DNA of 64,000 bases, taken from contig JBEKYM010000004.1 in the NCBI GenBank assembly GCA_049510975.1, positions 1 through 64,000 of the forward strand, read 5' to 3'. The position numbers were made by a program, and so were the translations under genes. Positions 17,276 through 27,907 of the stretch are shown one piece after another. The notes beneath the pieces are model-generated. The model saw only the letters and a list, made by a program, of their open reading frames with translations. It was not told the DNA's origin and searched no databases. The DNA comes from JAKACA01 sp049510975 (GTDB lineage Bacteria; Actinomycetota; Acidimicrobiia; Acidimicrobiales; Bog-793). Within the stretch, counting starts at the first letter, position 1; each line of letters opens with the position of its first letter.

Positions 17276-18427
17276 TCAACAGATGCGGGGGAGGGGATCG
17301 CCGACGAGCATGTCGACGATGCGAGTGCCACCGAAGCCCGTGCGGAGGACGACGATGCCTTCCGGATCGGAGCGGATCTCGCCGATGAGCGACGCCTGGG
17401 TACCGAGCGGGTGAGCGCGGACGGCCTGAAGGGCTGCATCTGCTTCGTCGGAGGCAACGACGGCGACGAACTTCCCCTCGTTGGCGACATAGAGGGGGTC
17501 GATGCCGAGCACGTCGCAGGCGCCAGTGACGCTCGGGAGAACCGGGAGGGCGAGCTCGTCGAGGACGACGGCGACGTTGGCGTCGCGGGCGAGCTCGTTG
17601 CAGATCGTGCCGAGACCACCGCGGGTGGGGTCTCGGATCCAGCGGGTGGCGGGAGCAGCGGAGAGCAGCACCTCGACGAGCTCGCCGAGGGGCGCCGTGT
17701 CGGAGCGGAGGTCTGCTTCGATCCCCAGATCTCCTCGTGCCAACATGACGGCCATCCCGTGATCGCCGATCGTGCCCGAGACGAGGACACGGTCGCCTGC
17801 CTCCACGAGATCTGCCGCCAATCGGCGGCCTTCCGGCATGACGCCGACACCCGAGGTCGTGATGTACAAACCGTCCGCCGCTCCCTTGTCGACGACCTTG
17901 GTATCGCCGGACACGATCGTGACGCCGGCGCCTCGTGCTGCGTCAGCCATGTCGTCCACGATCAATCGGAGCTCCTGGACGCTGAAGCCCTCCTCGATCA
18001 CGAACGCGGCGGTGATCCACGTCGGGCGGGCGCCCATGACTGCAAGGTCGTTGACCGTCCCGTGCACGGCCAAGTGTCCGATGGAGCCGCCTTGGAACCG
18101 CAAAGGCTTCACGACGAACGAGTCCGTCGTGAAGGCGATCCGCTCGCCGGACGGCAGTTCGAGGACGGCGGCGTCGACGAGGGGCTCACCCTCGTGGCGC
18201 CCGAACGTCTCGAGGAAGACGGCGTCGATCAACGCTGCCGACGCCTTGCCCCCTGCCCCGTGGGCGAGCGTGATCACCTCGTCCTTGAAGCGCGGCCGGC
18301 GCCGGCGGAACGTCTCGATCCGCTCGAGCACCGCCGCCTCTCGCTGGCTCGGCAGCTCCTTCTCGGCGACGCCACTGCCGTTGCCGCCGCCGGCCCGGCC
18401 CGGGGAGTGTTCCATGTCCTCGGTCAC
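17276..18427 (-). CDS. hypE: Hydrogenase expression/formation protein HypE
   Basis: A 383-residue PurM-like ATPase that dehydrates the carbamoyl group on its C-terminal Cys to thiocyanate for transfer to iron. The terminal PRIC is present with the essential Cys last. Other motifs are LAHGAGGKAS (about 52-61), TDSFVVKPLRFQGGSIG, VSGDTKVVDKG and RDPTRGGLGT. The N-terminal 35 residues are an unusual low-complexity extension. GTG at 18427 overlaps the preceding SIS gene stop (GTGA); ATG at 18415 is an alternative. Confidence 0.95.
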   Translation of the reverse strand: MTEDMEHSPGRAGGGNGSGVAEKELPSQREAAVLERIETFRRRRPRFKDEVITLAHGAGGKASAALIDAVFLETFGRHEGEPLVDAAVLELPSGERIAFTTDSFVVKPLRFQGGSIGHLAVHGTVNDLAVMGARPTWITAAFVIEEGFSVQELRLIVDDMADAARGAGVTIVSGDTKVVDKGAADGLYITTSGVGVMPEGRRLAADLVEAGDRVLVSGTIGDHGMAVMLARGDLGIEADLRSDTAPLGELVEVLLSAAPATRWIRDPTRGGLGTICNELARDANVAVVLDELALPVLPSVTGACDVLGIDPLYVANEGKFVAVVASDEADAALQAVRAHPLGTQASLIGEIRSDPEGIVVLRTGFGGTRIVDMLVGDPLPRIC

Positions 18428-19095
18428 GGCACGTCCTTCGACTCGAGGAGACCTTGGATGTTCGCCCAAAGGGCAAGGACGACGGCGTCCTGGGTCTCCT
18501 GGATCCGGTGGACGCTGTCGGAGCGAACGACGATGCAATGATCGAGATCTGCGCAGGCGGCCATCGATCCTCCTTCGTAACCGGCGAGACCGATCGTGAG
18601 CAGACGGCGCCTTTTCGCTTCGCCGAAGGCGCCGATGACGTTGTCGGAGTTCCCGCTCGTAGAGAAACCCACCGCCATGTCACCCTCCCGAGCCTGCGCG
18701 ATGAGCTGGCGGGAGAACACGAGCTCGAAACCGACGTCGTTGCCGAGTGCCGTCAACGTCGCCGCGTCGGCCACGAGGGAACGAGCCGGAAGTGCTCGAC
18801 CCGTCGGCGGACGCGTGAAGAGCGCCGCCAGCGAGGCCGCATCCGTGGCGCTCCCGCCGTTGCCGAAGCTGAACATCCGCCCGCCGGCGAGAAACCGCTC
18901 CGCCATCTCAGCCGCCATCTCGCGAAGGGCGGTCGAGTACTCCTCGAGGGTGGCATCTCGGAGCCGGAGGCTCTCGCCGGCCTTTCCTTCGGCGGAGCGG
19001 GCGAGATCGGCGAGCAGGCTTCCAGCGTCGTGCTCGTCCCCGTCGATGAACGGGTAGAGGAAACCAGTGCCTTCGACGACGCCGGGTTCAATCAT
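18424..19095 (-). CDS. SIS-domain protein (phosphoheptose isomerase-like) in hydrogenase operon
   Basis: A 223-residue protein with a GmhA-type SIS fold: GGRMFSFGNGGSATDAASLAALF (in pieces, FSFGNGGSATDA near residue 90), VGFSTSGNSDNV and IGLAGYEGG. SIS domains bind phosphosugars; GmhA isomerises sedoheptulose 7-phosphate. No other heptose gene is present, and the gene is locked between the SIS-HypC fusion and hypE with short spacing, so a specialised role in hydrogenase biogenesis is more likely than heptose synthesis. Sedoheptulose 7-phosphate is also a Calvin-cycle intermediate, which may matter given the cbb genes nearby, but that is speculative. Confidence 0.8.
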   Translation of the reverse strand: MIEPGVVEGTGFLYPFIDGDEHDAGSLLADLARSAEGKAGESLRLRDATLEEYSTALREMAAEMAERFLAGGRMFSFGNGGSATDAASLAALFTRPPTGRALPARSLVADAATLTALGNDVGFELVFSRQLIAQAREGDMAVGFSTSGNSDNVIGAFGEAKRRRLLTIGLAGYEGGSMAACADLDHCIVVRSDSVHRIQETQDAVVLALWANIQGLLESKDVP

Positions 19096-19100
19096 CGAGC

Positions 19101-19799
19101 TCAGCCATCGAGGAGTGTCACGGCGGAGCCGGCGTGGACGAGCACGAGATCGCCCGGGCTCGGTGTGCCGATCAAGGTCGTGTCGATCCCTTCGATCCCA
19201 GCGGCAGTCCGCACCTGTGCCTGGAACCCGGGGCCGGTCCTGACGACCTCGGCGAGGCGGCCTTCGTCCGAGCACGTCACGCACACTTCGTCATCACAGC
19301 CGGCGTCTGCTCCCGCGCCGGCGGGGGCGAGCAGCCCGGAATGTTCGAAGCACACGTGCGTGAGCTCCCAGAGCAGGTGGTAAATGAGGACGAGCCTGCC
19401 GCCGAATGCAGCCGGAGCGACGTCGTCGTCCAGCCACAGCACATGATCGGCGGCGCCGGCGGGGGGGCGCTCGCCGGTGCCGATCCAAAACGACCGCAGG
19501 CCCCAGGCAGGCGCCCGGCGCATCGCGGCGCTCACGACCGGGTCATCGCCACGGGAGACGGCAGCGAAGATGTCACCGGGGGCGGCGACGACGCGCAGCG
19601 TGCTCACGAGGTCTCCGTCGACAGGTGCCGCCGGCAGCGCCCGCTTGCCCATGATGACGGGGTGCACGAACTCGACCGCCAGGTGTTGGGCGTGCGATGG
19701 CCACTCTGGGGCGCTGCACCACAGCGTCGCGCCTGCGGCGAAGCTGCGGGCCATGTCGAGGGCGGCAGCCGCCAAATCCTCCGCGACGGACGCGGGCAT
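19101..19799 (-). CDS. SIS-like domain fused to a C-terminal HypC/HupF domain
   Basis: A 232-residue fusion. Residues about 1-160 form a SIS-like domain (HAQHLAVEFVHPVIMGKRAL, about 38-57, and a DDVAPAAFGGRLVLIYHLLWE segment). Residues about 172-232 form a HypC-like barrel beginning EVCVTCSDEGRLAEV and ending PGDLVLVHAGSAVTLLDG. HypC normally depends on Cys2 at a free N-terminus; here the equivalent Cys is internal, so its chemistry may differ. ATG at 19799 has a gagggggg ribosome site at 19802-19809. It is the first gene of the - strand operon. Confidence 0.82.
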   Translation of the reverse strand: MPASVAEDLAAAALDMARSFAAGATLWCSAPEWPSHAQHLAVEFVHPVIMGKRALPAAPVDGDLVSTLRVVAAPGDIFAAVSRGDDPVVSAAMRRAPAWGLRSFWIGTGERPPAGAADHVLWLDDDVAPAAFGGRLVLIYHLLWELTHVCFEHSGLLAPAGAGADAGCDDEVCVTCSDEGRLAEVVRTGPGFQAQVRTAAGIEGIDTTLIGTPSPGDLVLVHAGSAVTLLDG

Positions 19800-19980
19800 C
19801 GCCCCCCTCGAGGGAGGCGTCACGGCCGGAATTCCCCCGTCTTCGGCTGGGCACACAGCAGTTTGCCTCCTTGGTGTCATATTAGGGCGCGTGACGCTCG
19901 ATCGACATCGTGTCTCGGCTTGGCGCCATGTGCCGCCGCACCGGCGATCGTCTCGGGCGCCCCGCAGGTCATCGCCGAGC

Positions 19981-20952
19981 GTGAGTCGCAGGGTGACGGC
20001 CGGAGCGGTTCTTGGGTTGTCCCTGGCCCTGGCTGCATGCTCGCAGCCGGCCACTTCGCCGCCATCGGTGTCGTCGTCGGCGGGCTCATCTGCACCCTCC
20101 TCGACCGCGCCCGCCTCGTCGGCGCCTGAGACGTCGAGCTCGCTCCCGCTCGTCGGTCGTGGTGGGGTTCCGCGCTTTGCCCACGTCTTCATCGTCGTCA
20201 TGGAGAACCTCGGCTTGGCGCCGGCGATGGCGACGCCAGGGTTCGCCTCCCTCGCCCACCGGTATGCCAGCGCCACCAACTACTGGGCGATCACGCACCC
20301 GAGCCTGCCGAACTATCTCGCCATCACGAGTGGGAGCACCTGGGGGATCACGAGCGATTGCACCGAGTGCTACGTGCGGGCTCAGAACCTCGGCGCCCAG
20401 CTGTCGAGCGCGGGTCTCAGCTGGGGGGCGTATTTCGAAGGTGTGCCGACGCCTTGCTACCTCGACCCGTACTCGTCGGCCGACTATGCCGGCAAGCACA
20501 ACCCCTTCCGTTACTACATCGACATCCGCACGACGGCCAGCCTCTGTGACCATCTTCAGCCCTTCGGGGTGCTGCAAGGGTTGCTGAGGGGCGCTGCAGC
20601 AGCCGTGCCACGTTTCGTATGGGTCACGCCCAACCTGTGTGACGACGGGCACGATTGCGTGCCCAGCGTCGCCGCGGCTTGGCTCGACGGCTTCGTCGGC
20701 AACGTCGTCAGGTCCTCCGCCTGGCGTGACGGCGGGGTCTTGTTCGTGACGTGGGACGAATCGGAGAGCGGGGGAGCAGGCGGGGGAAAGGTCCTGACGC
20801 TCGTGATCTCGCCGAACGTGCGGCGAGGGCTTGCCGTCGACACGTACTACACCCACTACTCGCTGCTTGCCACGGTCGAGGACGCCTTTGGCCTGCCTCT
20901 GCTTCGCAACGCCGCCACCGCCCGCCCCATGTCGGCGTTCTTCTCGAGGTGA
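19981..20952 (+). CDS. Secreted lipoprotein phosphoesterase (acid phosphatase / phospholipase C family)
   Basis: A 323-residue protein. The start at GTG 19981 gives a compact lipoprotein signal: SRRVTAGAVLGLSLALAAC with lipobox LAAC, then a Ser/Pro/Ala linker (about 22-55). The open frame reaches further 5', but that would bury the signal. The mature domain has the phosphoesterase hallmarks FIVVMENLG (metal-binding Glu-Asn), THPSLPNYLAITSG, and near the C-terminus LFVTWDESESGG. Such enzymes cleave phosphomonoesters or phospholipids outside the cell. It is divergent from the hydrogenase minus operon with 181 bases between and seems unrelated to it. Confidence 0.85.
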   Translation: MSRRVTAGAVLGLSLALAACSQPATSPPSVSSSAGSSAPSSTAPASSAPETSSSLPLVGRGGVPRFAHVFIVVMENLGLAPAMATPGFASLAHRYASATNYWAITHPSLPNYLAITSGSTWGITSDCTECYVRAQNLGAQLSSAGLSWGAYFEGVPTPCYLDPYSSADYAGKHNPFRYYIDIRTTASLCDHLQPFGVLQGLLRGAAAAVPRFVWVTPNLCDDGHDCVPSVAAAWLDGFVGNVVRSSAWRDGGVLFVTWDESESGGAGGGKVLTLVISPNVRRGLAVDTYYTHYSLLATVEDAFGLPLLRNAATARPMSAFFSR

Positions 20953-20998
20953 GGACGCGGCCGCGGTCGGCCGGGCTGCTTCGTCGAGCGGCGCTGGC

Positions 20999-21439
20999 CT
21001 AGCCGGCGGTCTCGTGGGACGCCGGCCGTCGCCGCCGGCGGGAGCCGGCACGGGGCCCCGACATCGCCATGATCAGGCCCCCCATGATCGCAACGTTCTT
21101 CATGAACTGGAGGCGCTGGGCATCGCGGTTGCCCGCCTCTTCTTCCTCCCAGAAGCGGTGGCCGGCGGCGGTCGTCGGGATGAGTGAAGCGAGCAGCGTG
21201 CCGGCGGCGAGGCGCGGAGCGATGCCGGCCGCGAGCAGGCCGGCGGCCGCGACCTGCACGGCGCCGTTGGCACGGACGACGGTCGCGGTGTCGGCCGAGA
21301 TGCCGAGCGGCTTCAGGAGGCGGGGAACGACGACGTCGGCCTTGTCGACTTTGGAGGACGGGTTGCGCACGGCGTCCAGCCCGCCCACGACGAAGATTCC
21401 GGCGAAGAGTGGCCGGCCGAGACGCTGGCTCAAGGTCAT
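20999..21439 (-). CDS. DoxX-family membrane protein
   Basis: A 146-residue protein with about four hydrophobic segments. It starts LSQRLGRPLFAGIFVVGGLDAVRNP, and has VVRANGAVQVAAAGLLAAG and SLIPTTAAGHRFWEEEE, the pattern of actinobacterial DoxX proteins, and ends with an Arg-rich tail. Family members have been tied to redox or thiol stress, but the molecular function is unsettled. It is convergent with the phosphoesterase gene and divergent from ettA. Confidence 0.85.
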   Translation of the reverse strand: MTLSQRLGRPLFAGIFVVGGLDAVRNPSSKVDKADVVVPRLLKPLGISADTATVVRANGAVQVAAAGLLAAGIAPRLAAGTLLASLIPTTAAGHRFWEEEEAGNRDAQRLQFMKNVAIMGGLIMAMSGPRAGSRRRRRPASHETAG

Positions 21440-21574
21440 GGCCGTGTTATACCCACCAGGGTCCCGCCCACACCGGGAATCCCACGTCCGTGCCAGCCAC
21501 GCGCGCTCGCCTCGGGAGCCCCGAGTGCCGGCACGCGGCCGGCAGAGGCGTCCCATCACGCCAGACTGGACAAC

Positions 21575-23251
<1,677 letters not shown>

Positions 23252-23265
23252 ACAGCGGCGGCAGC

Positions 23266-24999
23266 TCAACGCAGCGCTTCGGCCTCCTCGGCGAGCGCCA
23301 ACCACCGGTTCTCGGCCCCCTCCAGCACGGCCCGCAGCTCTGCGAGCTCCCGGCCGAGGCGGGCGAGCTCGACGTGATCGGCCGTGCCCGCCAGCTCGTC
23401 GTGGAGCTCGTCTCGGCGGCGGGCGAGGCGCGCCATGGCCTTTTCGGCCTCGCGCAGCTCTCGGCCGACCGTGCTCGCCGAGCGAGATGCAGGCTTCGCC
23501 CGTTCCCGGACCGGGGCGCTGCGCCGAGGCGGCGCCGGTGCCGCCGGCACGCTCGGAGCACGACTGATCCAGGCTTCCAGGCCGCCGGCGATGGCACGAA
23601 GCGTGCCGTCCTCGACCGCCATGAGGCGTTCGGTCGTGCGAGCAAGAAACGTCTGGTCGTGGCTCACGGCCACGAGCGCACCCGGCCAGTCCTCGAGAAA
23701 GTCCTCGAGAATGCGCAAAGTGTCGAGATCGAGGTCGTTCGTCGGCTCGTCGAGCAGCAAGACGTTCGGTCGTCCGGCGAGCACGAGAAGCAGCTGGAGC
23801 CGCCGGCGCTCGCCGCCAGAGAGGGAGCCCGCCCGCACGAACTGCACGGCGCCGGCGAACCAGAACCGCTCCATGAGCGCCACGTCCTCCGGGGCGCCTG
23901 CCACGCGCGTCGGCCCGGCCACGAGGTCGCGCACGCGCGCCTCGGGATCGACGTCCATGCCTTGCTGATCGTAGAAACCCACCACGACACTCGGCCCCAC
24001 CTCGACACGACCAGCGCTCGGGTGCAGGCGGCCCGCCAGCAGCTGCAGCAGCGTGGATTTCCCCGAGCCGTTGGCGCCCACGACACCGAGTCGTTCTCGC
24101 GGTGACAGCAGGAGCTGGACGTCGCTCAGCGCCCAACCGTGGGTGTCGTACCGGTACTCGACGCCCGAGCACTCGATCACCCGGTCGCCGAGCCGCGGAG
24201 TCCCGAGGTTCATCTCGAGATCGGCCGGTCGCGCCGCCGCGAGGGCGCGACTCGAGACGGTTCGCATGGCGGCGTCGACGCGAGCTTGCGGCTTTCGCGT
24301 GCGTGCCGGCGCTCCGCGCCTCAGCCAGGCGAGCTCCCGGCGGGCGAGATTGCGCCTGCTGGCTTCGACCGAGGCCGCTTGCTCCTCCCGCTCGGCGCGC
24401 CGCTCGAGGTAGGACCCATAGCCGCCTTCGTGGACGAAATGGCGGCCGCGGTCGAGCTCGAGCATCCGTGTGCTCACCTTGTCGAGAAGGTGGCGATCGT
24501 GTGTCACGAGCACCAGACCGCCTCGGAAGCCCGCCAGCCACTCCTCCAGCCAGGCAACGCCACGAACGTCGAGGTGGTTCGTCGGTTCGTCAAGAACGAG
24601 CAGCTCCGCCGGCCTGGCGAGCACGGCCGCCAGGGCGACACGCTTGACCTGCCCGCCGGAGAGCTCGGACACGTTGGTGTCTCCGTCGGCGCCCATGCCC
24701 AGGCGATCCAAGGCGGCTTCGGCTTCCCAGCCGGACCCGACCGCGGCGGTGACGGTGCCGGCAGGCAGTTCCGGCTCCTGTTCGAGGTAACCCACGCGCA
24801 CGCCCCGCCCGCGCAGAACCCGCCCGCTATCAGGCTCTTCCTTGCCGGCGATCACTCGCAGCAGCGTGGACTTGCCCGTGCCGTTGATGCCGACGACGCC
24901 GAGGCGCTCGCCGTCGGTGACGGTGAGCGACAAGTCGGCGAACAGCGCCCGGTCGCTCCGCCGGAGGGTCACCTGTTGGAGATCGGCGAGCACCGGCAC
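23266..24999 (-). CDS. ABC-F family ATPase (Uup-like)
   Basis: About 577 residues with two ABC domains. First: GINGTGKST, LSGGQVKRVAL, LVLDEPTNHLD. Second: GANGSGKST, LSGGERRRLQL, LLLDEPTNDLD. After the second domain is a charged coiled-coil tail (about 505-575, LREAEKAMARLARRRDEL), the arrangement of Uup. The inter-domain linker has LRRGAPARTRKPQARVDA. There is no membrane domain, so it acts on ribosomes or, like Uup, in DNA-related repair, not transport. The start is uncertain: GTG 24999 is chosen, and GTG 25038 would add a CRRC motif. Its 3' end faces ettA. Confidence 0.9.
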   Translation of the reverse strand: MPVLADLQQVTLRRSDRALFADLSLTVTDGERLGVVGINGTGKSTLLRVIAGKEEPDSGRVLRGRGVRVGYLEQEPELPAGTVTAAVGSGWEAEAALDRLGMGADGDTNVSELSGGQVKRVALAAVLARPAELLVLDEPTNHLDVRGVAWLEEWLAGFRGGLVLVTHDRHLLDKVSTRMLELDRGRHFVHEGGYGSYLERRAEREEQAASVEASRRNLARRELAWLRRGAPARTRKPQARVDAAMRTVSSRALAAARPADLEMNLGTPRLGDRVIECSGVEYRYDTHGWALSDVQLLLSPRERLGVVGANGSGKSTLLQLLAGRLHPSAGRVEVGPSVVVGFYDQQGMDVDPEARVRDLVAGPTRVAGAPEDVALMERFWFAGAVQFVRAGSLSGGERRRLQLLLVLAGRPNVLLLDEPTNDLDLDTLRILEDFLEDWPGALVAVSHDQTFLARTTERLMAVEDGTLRAIAGGLEAWISRAPSVPAAPAPPRRSAPVRERAKPASRSASTVGRELREAEKAMARLARRRDELHDELAGTADHVELARLGRELAELRAVLEGAENRWLALAEEAEALR

Positions 25000-25085
25000 G
25001 GAGAGCAACGTACCGTCGCACCTCCGGCACCGAGGCACGCCGGGCGCCCGCCTCGGTGGCGCTTCGATGGCCCGAGCCTCGGTCC

Positions 25086-25463
25086 TCAGTCCACCGCCAC
25101 GAGGTCGACGACGAAGACGAGGGTTTCGTTGGGCTGAATCACACTGCCGGCGCCCCTGGCGCCATAGCCGAGATGCGGCGGGATGGTGAGCCTCCGGCGT
25201 CCTCCGACCCGCATGCCCGCGACGCCCTGATCCCAGCCGGCGATCACTTGTCCCGCTCCGAGGGAGAAGCCAAAGTGGTCACCCCGGTCCCACGACGCGT
25301 CGAACTGTTCGCCACTCGACCAGGACACTCCGACGTAGTGGACCTTCACGCGCGAGCCGCTGACAGCTTCGGCGCCCGACCCTTCGATCAGGTCCTCGAC
25401 GGCGAGCGATTGAGGAGGCGATCCGGCAGGGATGGTCACCTCGGGTTTGGAGTCGGTGGTCAT
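25086..25463 (-). CDS. FKBP-type peptidyl-prolyl cis-trans isomerase
   Basis: A 125-residue single-domain FKBP. It has VKVHYVGVSWSSGEQFDASWDRG (pieces VHYVG and FDASWDRG), VIAGWDQGVAGMRVGGRRRLTIPPHLGYG (core GWDQGVAGM and IPPHLGYG) and a C-terminal FVVDLVAVD, which cover the drug/proline pocket residues. There is no signal peptide, so it is a cytoplasmic folding helper. It is monocistronic in appearance, upstream of and on the same strand as the ABC-F gene. Confidence 0.95.
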   Translation of the reverse strand: MTTDSKPEVTIPAGSPPQSLAVEDLIEGSGAEAVSGSRVKVHYVGVSWSSGEQFDASWDRGDHFGFSLGAGQVIAGWDQGVAGMRVGGRRRLTIPPHLGYGARGAGSVIQPNETLVFVVDLVAVD

Positions 25464-25556
25464 CGGCGGACCATAGACGACCGAGCCTGCACCGACCTAG
25501 CCACATGGCAACGGCGCCGCCGGCGCTCGGAGGAGGAGATGACCGTCGGCGAGGCG

Positions 25557-26339
25557 TCAGCTCGCCGTCGTAGTGGTCGTCGTCGTCGTGATCGTGGTGA
25601 TCTTGGCCCCTGGCGGCAGCTGGAAGAGCGAGGCGGCCGGTGACGGGTCGAAGTGCTTGATCTCGAACACGGCCGTGTTCGGCAGCTTGACGAGACCGAG
25701 GTAGCCCTGCTTCGTCACGCAGAACGTTCCGGTATTAGAGGCGTTGCTCCCGCTCCCCTTCACCGCGCTGACGACGATGCACTGCATGTCAGCGAACCCC
25801 GGGATGCTCATGGTGGTCGAGGAGACCGAGGAGCCGGCGAAGGCGGCGCCGAGGGCGAGCTCTCCGAGCCACTTCGACCAGTAGGCGCCCGTGTAGAGCT
25901 GGTAGATGTCCTTGTAGGTGGTCGCCTCCGAGACGGGAAGCTTGTCGCAGGTCCAGGTCTTGTGCCCCGAGGTGGTCTGCGGGAAACAGGCATAGGTACC
26001 GGAGGAGTTCTGCACGAGATCGGTCTCGACCGTCCCGTTCGATGCCGTCGAGGTGAAGGCCAACGAGTTCGGCGGTGCAGCGCCGATCTGAATCGTCGTC
26101 GGCGACTTTCCCGTCGTCGCGTAGGTGGCGTGGTACGGGGCGTTGCCGGTGTTGATCTTGGTGCTGAAGTCGTCGACGACGTGCTTGTCGGTCTCGACTT
26201 TGTCCACGACGTGCTTCACCGCCTTGATGACGCCACAGCCGGTGAGGCCAAGACTGCTCAGGGCCAGGCAGGCGCCGAGCATCCCCGCCATGCGACGGCG
26301 TCCGAACCTGGTGACGGCTCGGTCAGTGTTCGGGGCCAT
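25557..26339 (-). CDS. Putative lipoprotein, function unknown
   Basis: A 260-residue protein. An RRRMAGMLGACLALSSLGLTGC leader (lipobox LTGC, around residue 35) predicts an exported lipoprotein; the twin arginines hint at Tat. The mature part is Ser/Thr-rich with four further Cys (YACFP, WTCDK, MQCIVV, TFCVTK) that could form two disulfides, and a segment KHVVDKVETDKHVVDD that repeats KHVVD. It ends in a run of about ten Thr residues coded by a gtc/gtg-rich tract. The pattern resembles uncharacterised actinobacterial secreted proteins. No functional motif is seen. Confidence 0.7.
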   Translation of the reverse strand: MAPNTDRAVTRFGRRRMAGMLGACLALSSLGLTGCGVIKAVKHVVDKVETDKHVVDDFSTKINTGNAPYHATYATTGKSPTTIQIGAAPPNSLAFTSTASNGTVETDLVQNSSGTYACFPQTTSGHKTWTCDKLPVSEATTYKDIYQLYTGAYWSKWLGELALGAAFAGSSVSSTTMSIPGFADMQCIVVSAVKGSGSNASNTGTFCVTKQGYLGLVKLPNTAVFEIKHFDPSPAASLFQLPPGAKITTITTTTTTTTAS

Positions 26340-26445
26340 GTGCTCTGCCTCCCGGTGCGATGCCCGCCAACTCAAGTGAAGTGGGACTGTCCTCGAGAGG
26401 ATACGACCTGGCACGGGCGAGGTCGATGACCGTCGGGGCGGCCGG

Positions 26446-27870
26446 CTAGCGGTCTTGCTTTGCCCCGTACATGGTGGCGTCGGCCACGGCCATCATCGTC
26501 CTGGCGTCGGCGGCGTCCCAGGGGAAGACGCATCGGCCGATGCTGAGCGAGACCTTGACCGGTCCGGTCGACAACTGGATCGGCAGCTCCATGAGCTTCA
26601 GGATCCGCTGCACGATGACGTCCGCCACTTCGACGCCGCGGTGGGTGCCCGCCCGAGAACCGTCGCCGCCCGCTTCGATGTCGGGCAGGAGCACGAGGAA
26701 CTCGTCGCCGCCGCGCCGTGCGACGATGTCGCTCTCCCGGGCCGACTGGAGGAGTCGCTCGGTGACGATGCGGAGGACTTCGTCGCCGGCGTCGTGGCCA
26801 TAGGCGTCGTTGACTTGCTTGAACCCGTCGACGTCGACGAAGAGCACGGCCACCTCGAGCGCGTTCCTGCGGGCTCGAGCCAGAGCCTGCTCCAGGCTTT
26901 CCTCGAAGAGCGGACGGTTGGCGAGCCCGGTCAGCGGGTCGTGGGAGGCCCGGAACTGCAAGCGCTGTTCGGCGTGCTTGCGAGCGGTGATGTCATCGAG
27001 CAGTCCTTGCAGCACCCAGGGGCGGCCATGATTCATGACGACCTGGGCGACTTCGCCGATCCAGATCTCCCGTCCGTCGTTCGTGGTCATGCGGTACTCG
27101 TTCCGCCGCGGGGTCGTGCTCGAGATGACCGACTCGCGCCAGGCAAGGACCCGCTCGCGGTCATCGGGGTGAAGGTGCTGCTCCCACCAGTTCCCGTCGA
27201 GCCACCAGTTCCGATCCACGCCGAAGACCGGTTCGACGGCGGCGCTCACGAAGGCCGACTCCGTGTTGTCGCTCAAGGGCTGGATCCACACGATGCTCGG
27301 GATGTGCTCGATCAGGGCCTGGTTCTTGGCTTCTGCGGCCCGAAGTTGGTCCTCCAGGACCTTTTGGGCGGTGATGTCGATCATCACGCCGAGGAGGATC
27401 CTTCGCCCCGTGGCCGGTTCGATCGTCATGAAGCAGTCGTCCCGCACCCACACGAGCCGTCCATTGTCAGGGCGGACGAACCGGTACTCCTGCACGAGCA
27501 CACCGCCGCGCTCGAGGTACTCGGCGTACTCCTTGCTCACGGCGTCCCAGTCGTCCGGGTGCATGTGTTCCTGCCAGACGTCGTCGCTCCCGACCCACTC
27601 AGCCGGGGTGACCCCGAGGATGCTTTCGAGTTGGGGTCCCACGTAGATCGTCGGATAGGCGCCGGTGCGAGGCTCGGTCATCTCGTCGATGTACAGCACG
27701 GCTGGGATGTGCTCGACGAGCTGCCGGAGCTGAACGAGCTCGTCGATGGCGCCGTCGCAGAGTCGCACGAGGTCGCGAAACGCTGCCGCGCTGAGTGACC
27801 CGGCATTCAGCGCGCCCAATCCGGAGGCCAGTGCCTCCCTCAACCCTCGCTCGTCAGTGGACGTGTGCAC
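26446..27870 (-). CDS. Diguanylate cyclase with two PAS domains
   Basis: A 474-residue soluble signalling protein. Residues about 50-175 and 180-300 are PAS_3-type sensor folds (EWVGSDDVWQEHMHPDDW and WWEQHLHPDDRERVLAWRES); about 310-470 is a GGDEF domain. The active-site motif RRGGDEFLVLLPD is intact, and the inhibitory I-site RESD lies five residues before it, so c-di-GMP synthesis with product feedback is expected. There is no EAL domain. The start is GTG 27870. The PAS folds could bind a redox or small-molecule signal, which is not identifiable here. Confidence 0.93.
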   Translation of the reverse strand: MHTSTDERGLREALASGLGALNAGSLSAAAFRDLVRLCDGAIDELVQLRQLVEHIPAVLYIDEMTEPRTGAYPTIYVGPQLESILGVTPAEWVGSDDVWQEHMHPDDWDAVSKEYAEYLERGGVLVQEYRFVRPDNGRLVWVRDDCFMTIEPATGRRILLGVMIDITAQKVLEDQLRAAEAKNQALIEHIPSIVWIQPLSDNTESAFVSAAVEPVFGVDRNWWLDGNWWEQHLHPDDRERVLAWRESVISSTTPRRNEYRMTTNDGREIWIGEVAQVVMNHGRPWVLQGLLDDITARKHAEQRLQFRASHDPLTGLANRPLFEESLEQALARARRNALEVAVLFVDVDGFKQVNDAYGHDAGDEVLRIVTERLLQSARESDIVARRGGDEFLVLLPDIEAGGDGSRAGTHRGVEVADVIVQRILKLMELPIQLSTGPVKVSLSIGRCVFPWDAADARTMMAVADATMYGAKQDR

Positions 27871-27907
27871 AGGGTACGCGAGAGTGAGAGGTCGCTCGTC
27901 CGATCGA

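Noticed and set aside
18424..19095. Lipopolysaccharide heptose isomerase (true gmhA)
   Set aside because: No other heptose gene is nearby and the gene is embedded in a hyp operon, so I leave the symbol blank.
25557..25605. Possible CRISPR or coding repeat at the Thr-rich tail
   Set aside because: It is a simple gtc/gtg codon run encoding the end of the lipoprotein, with no spacers.
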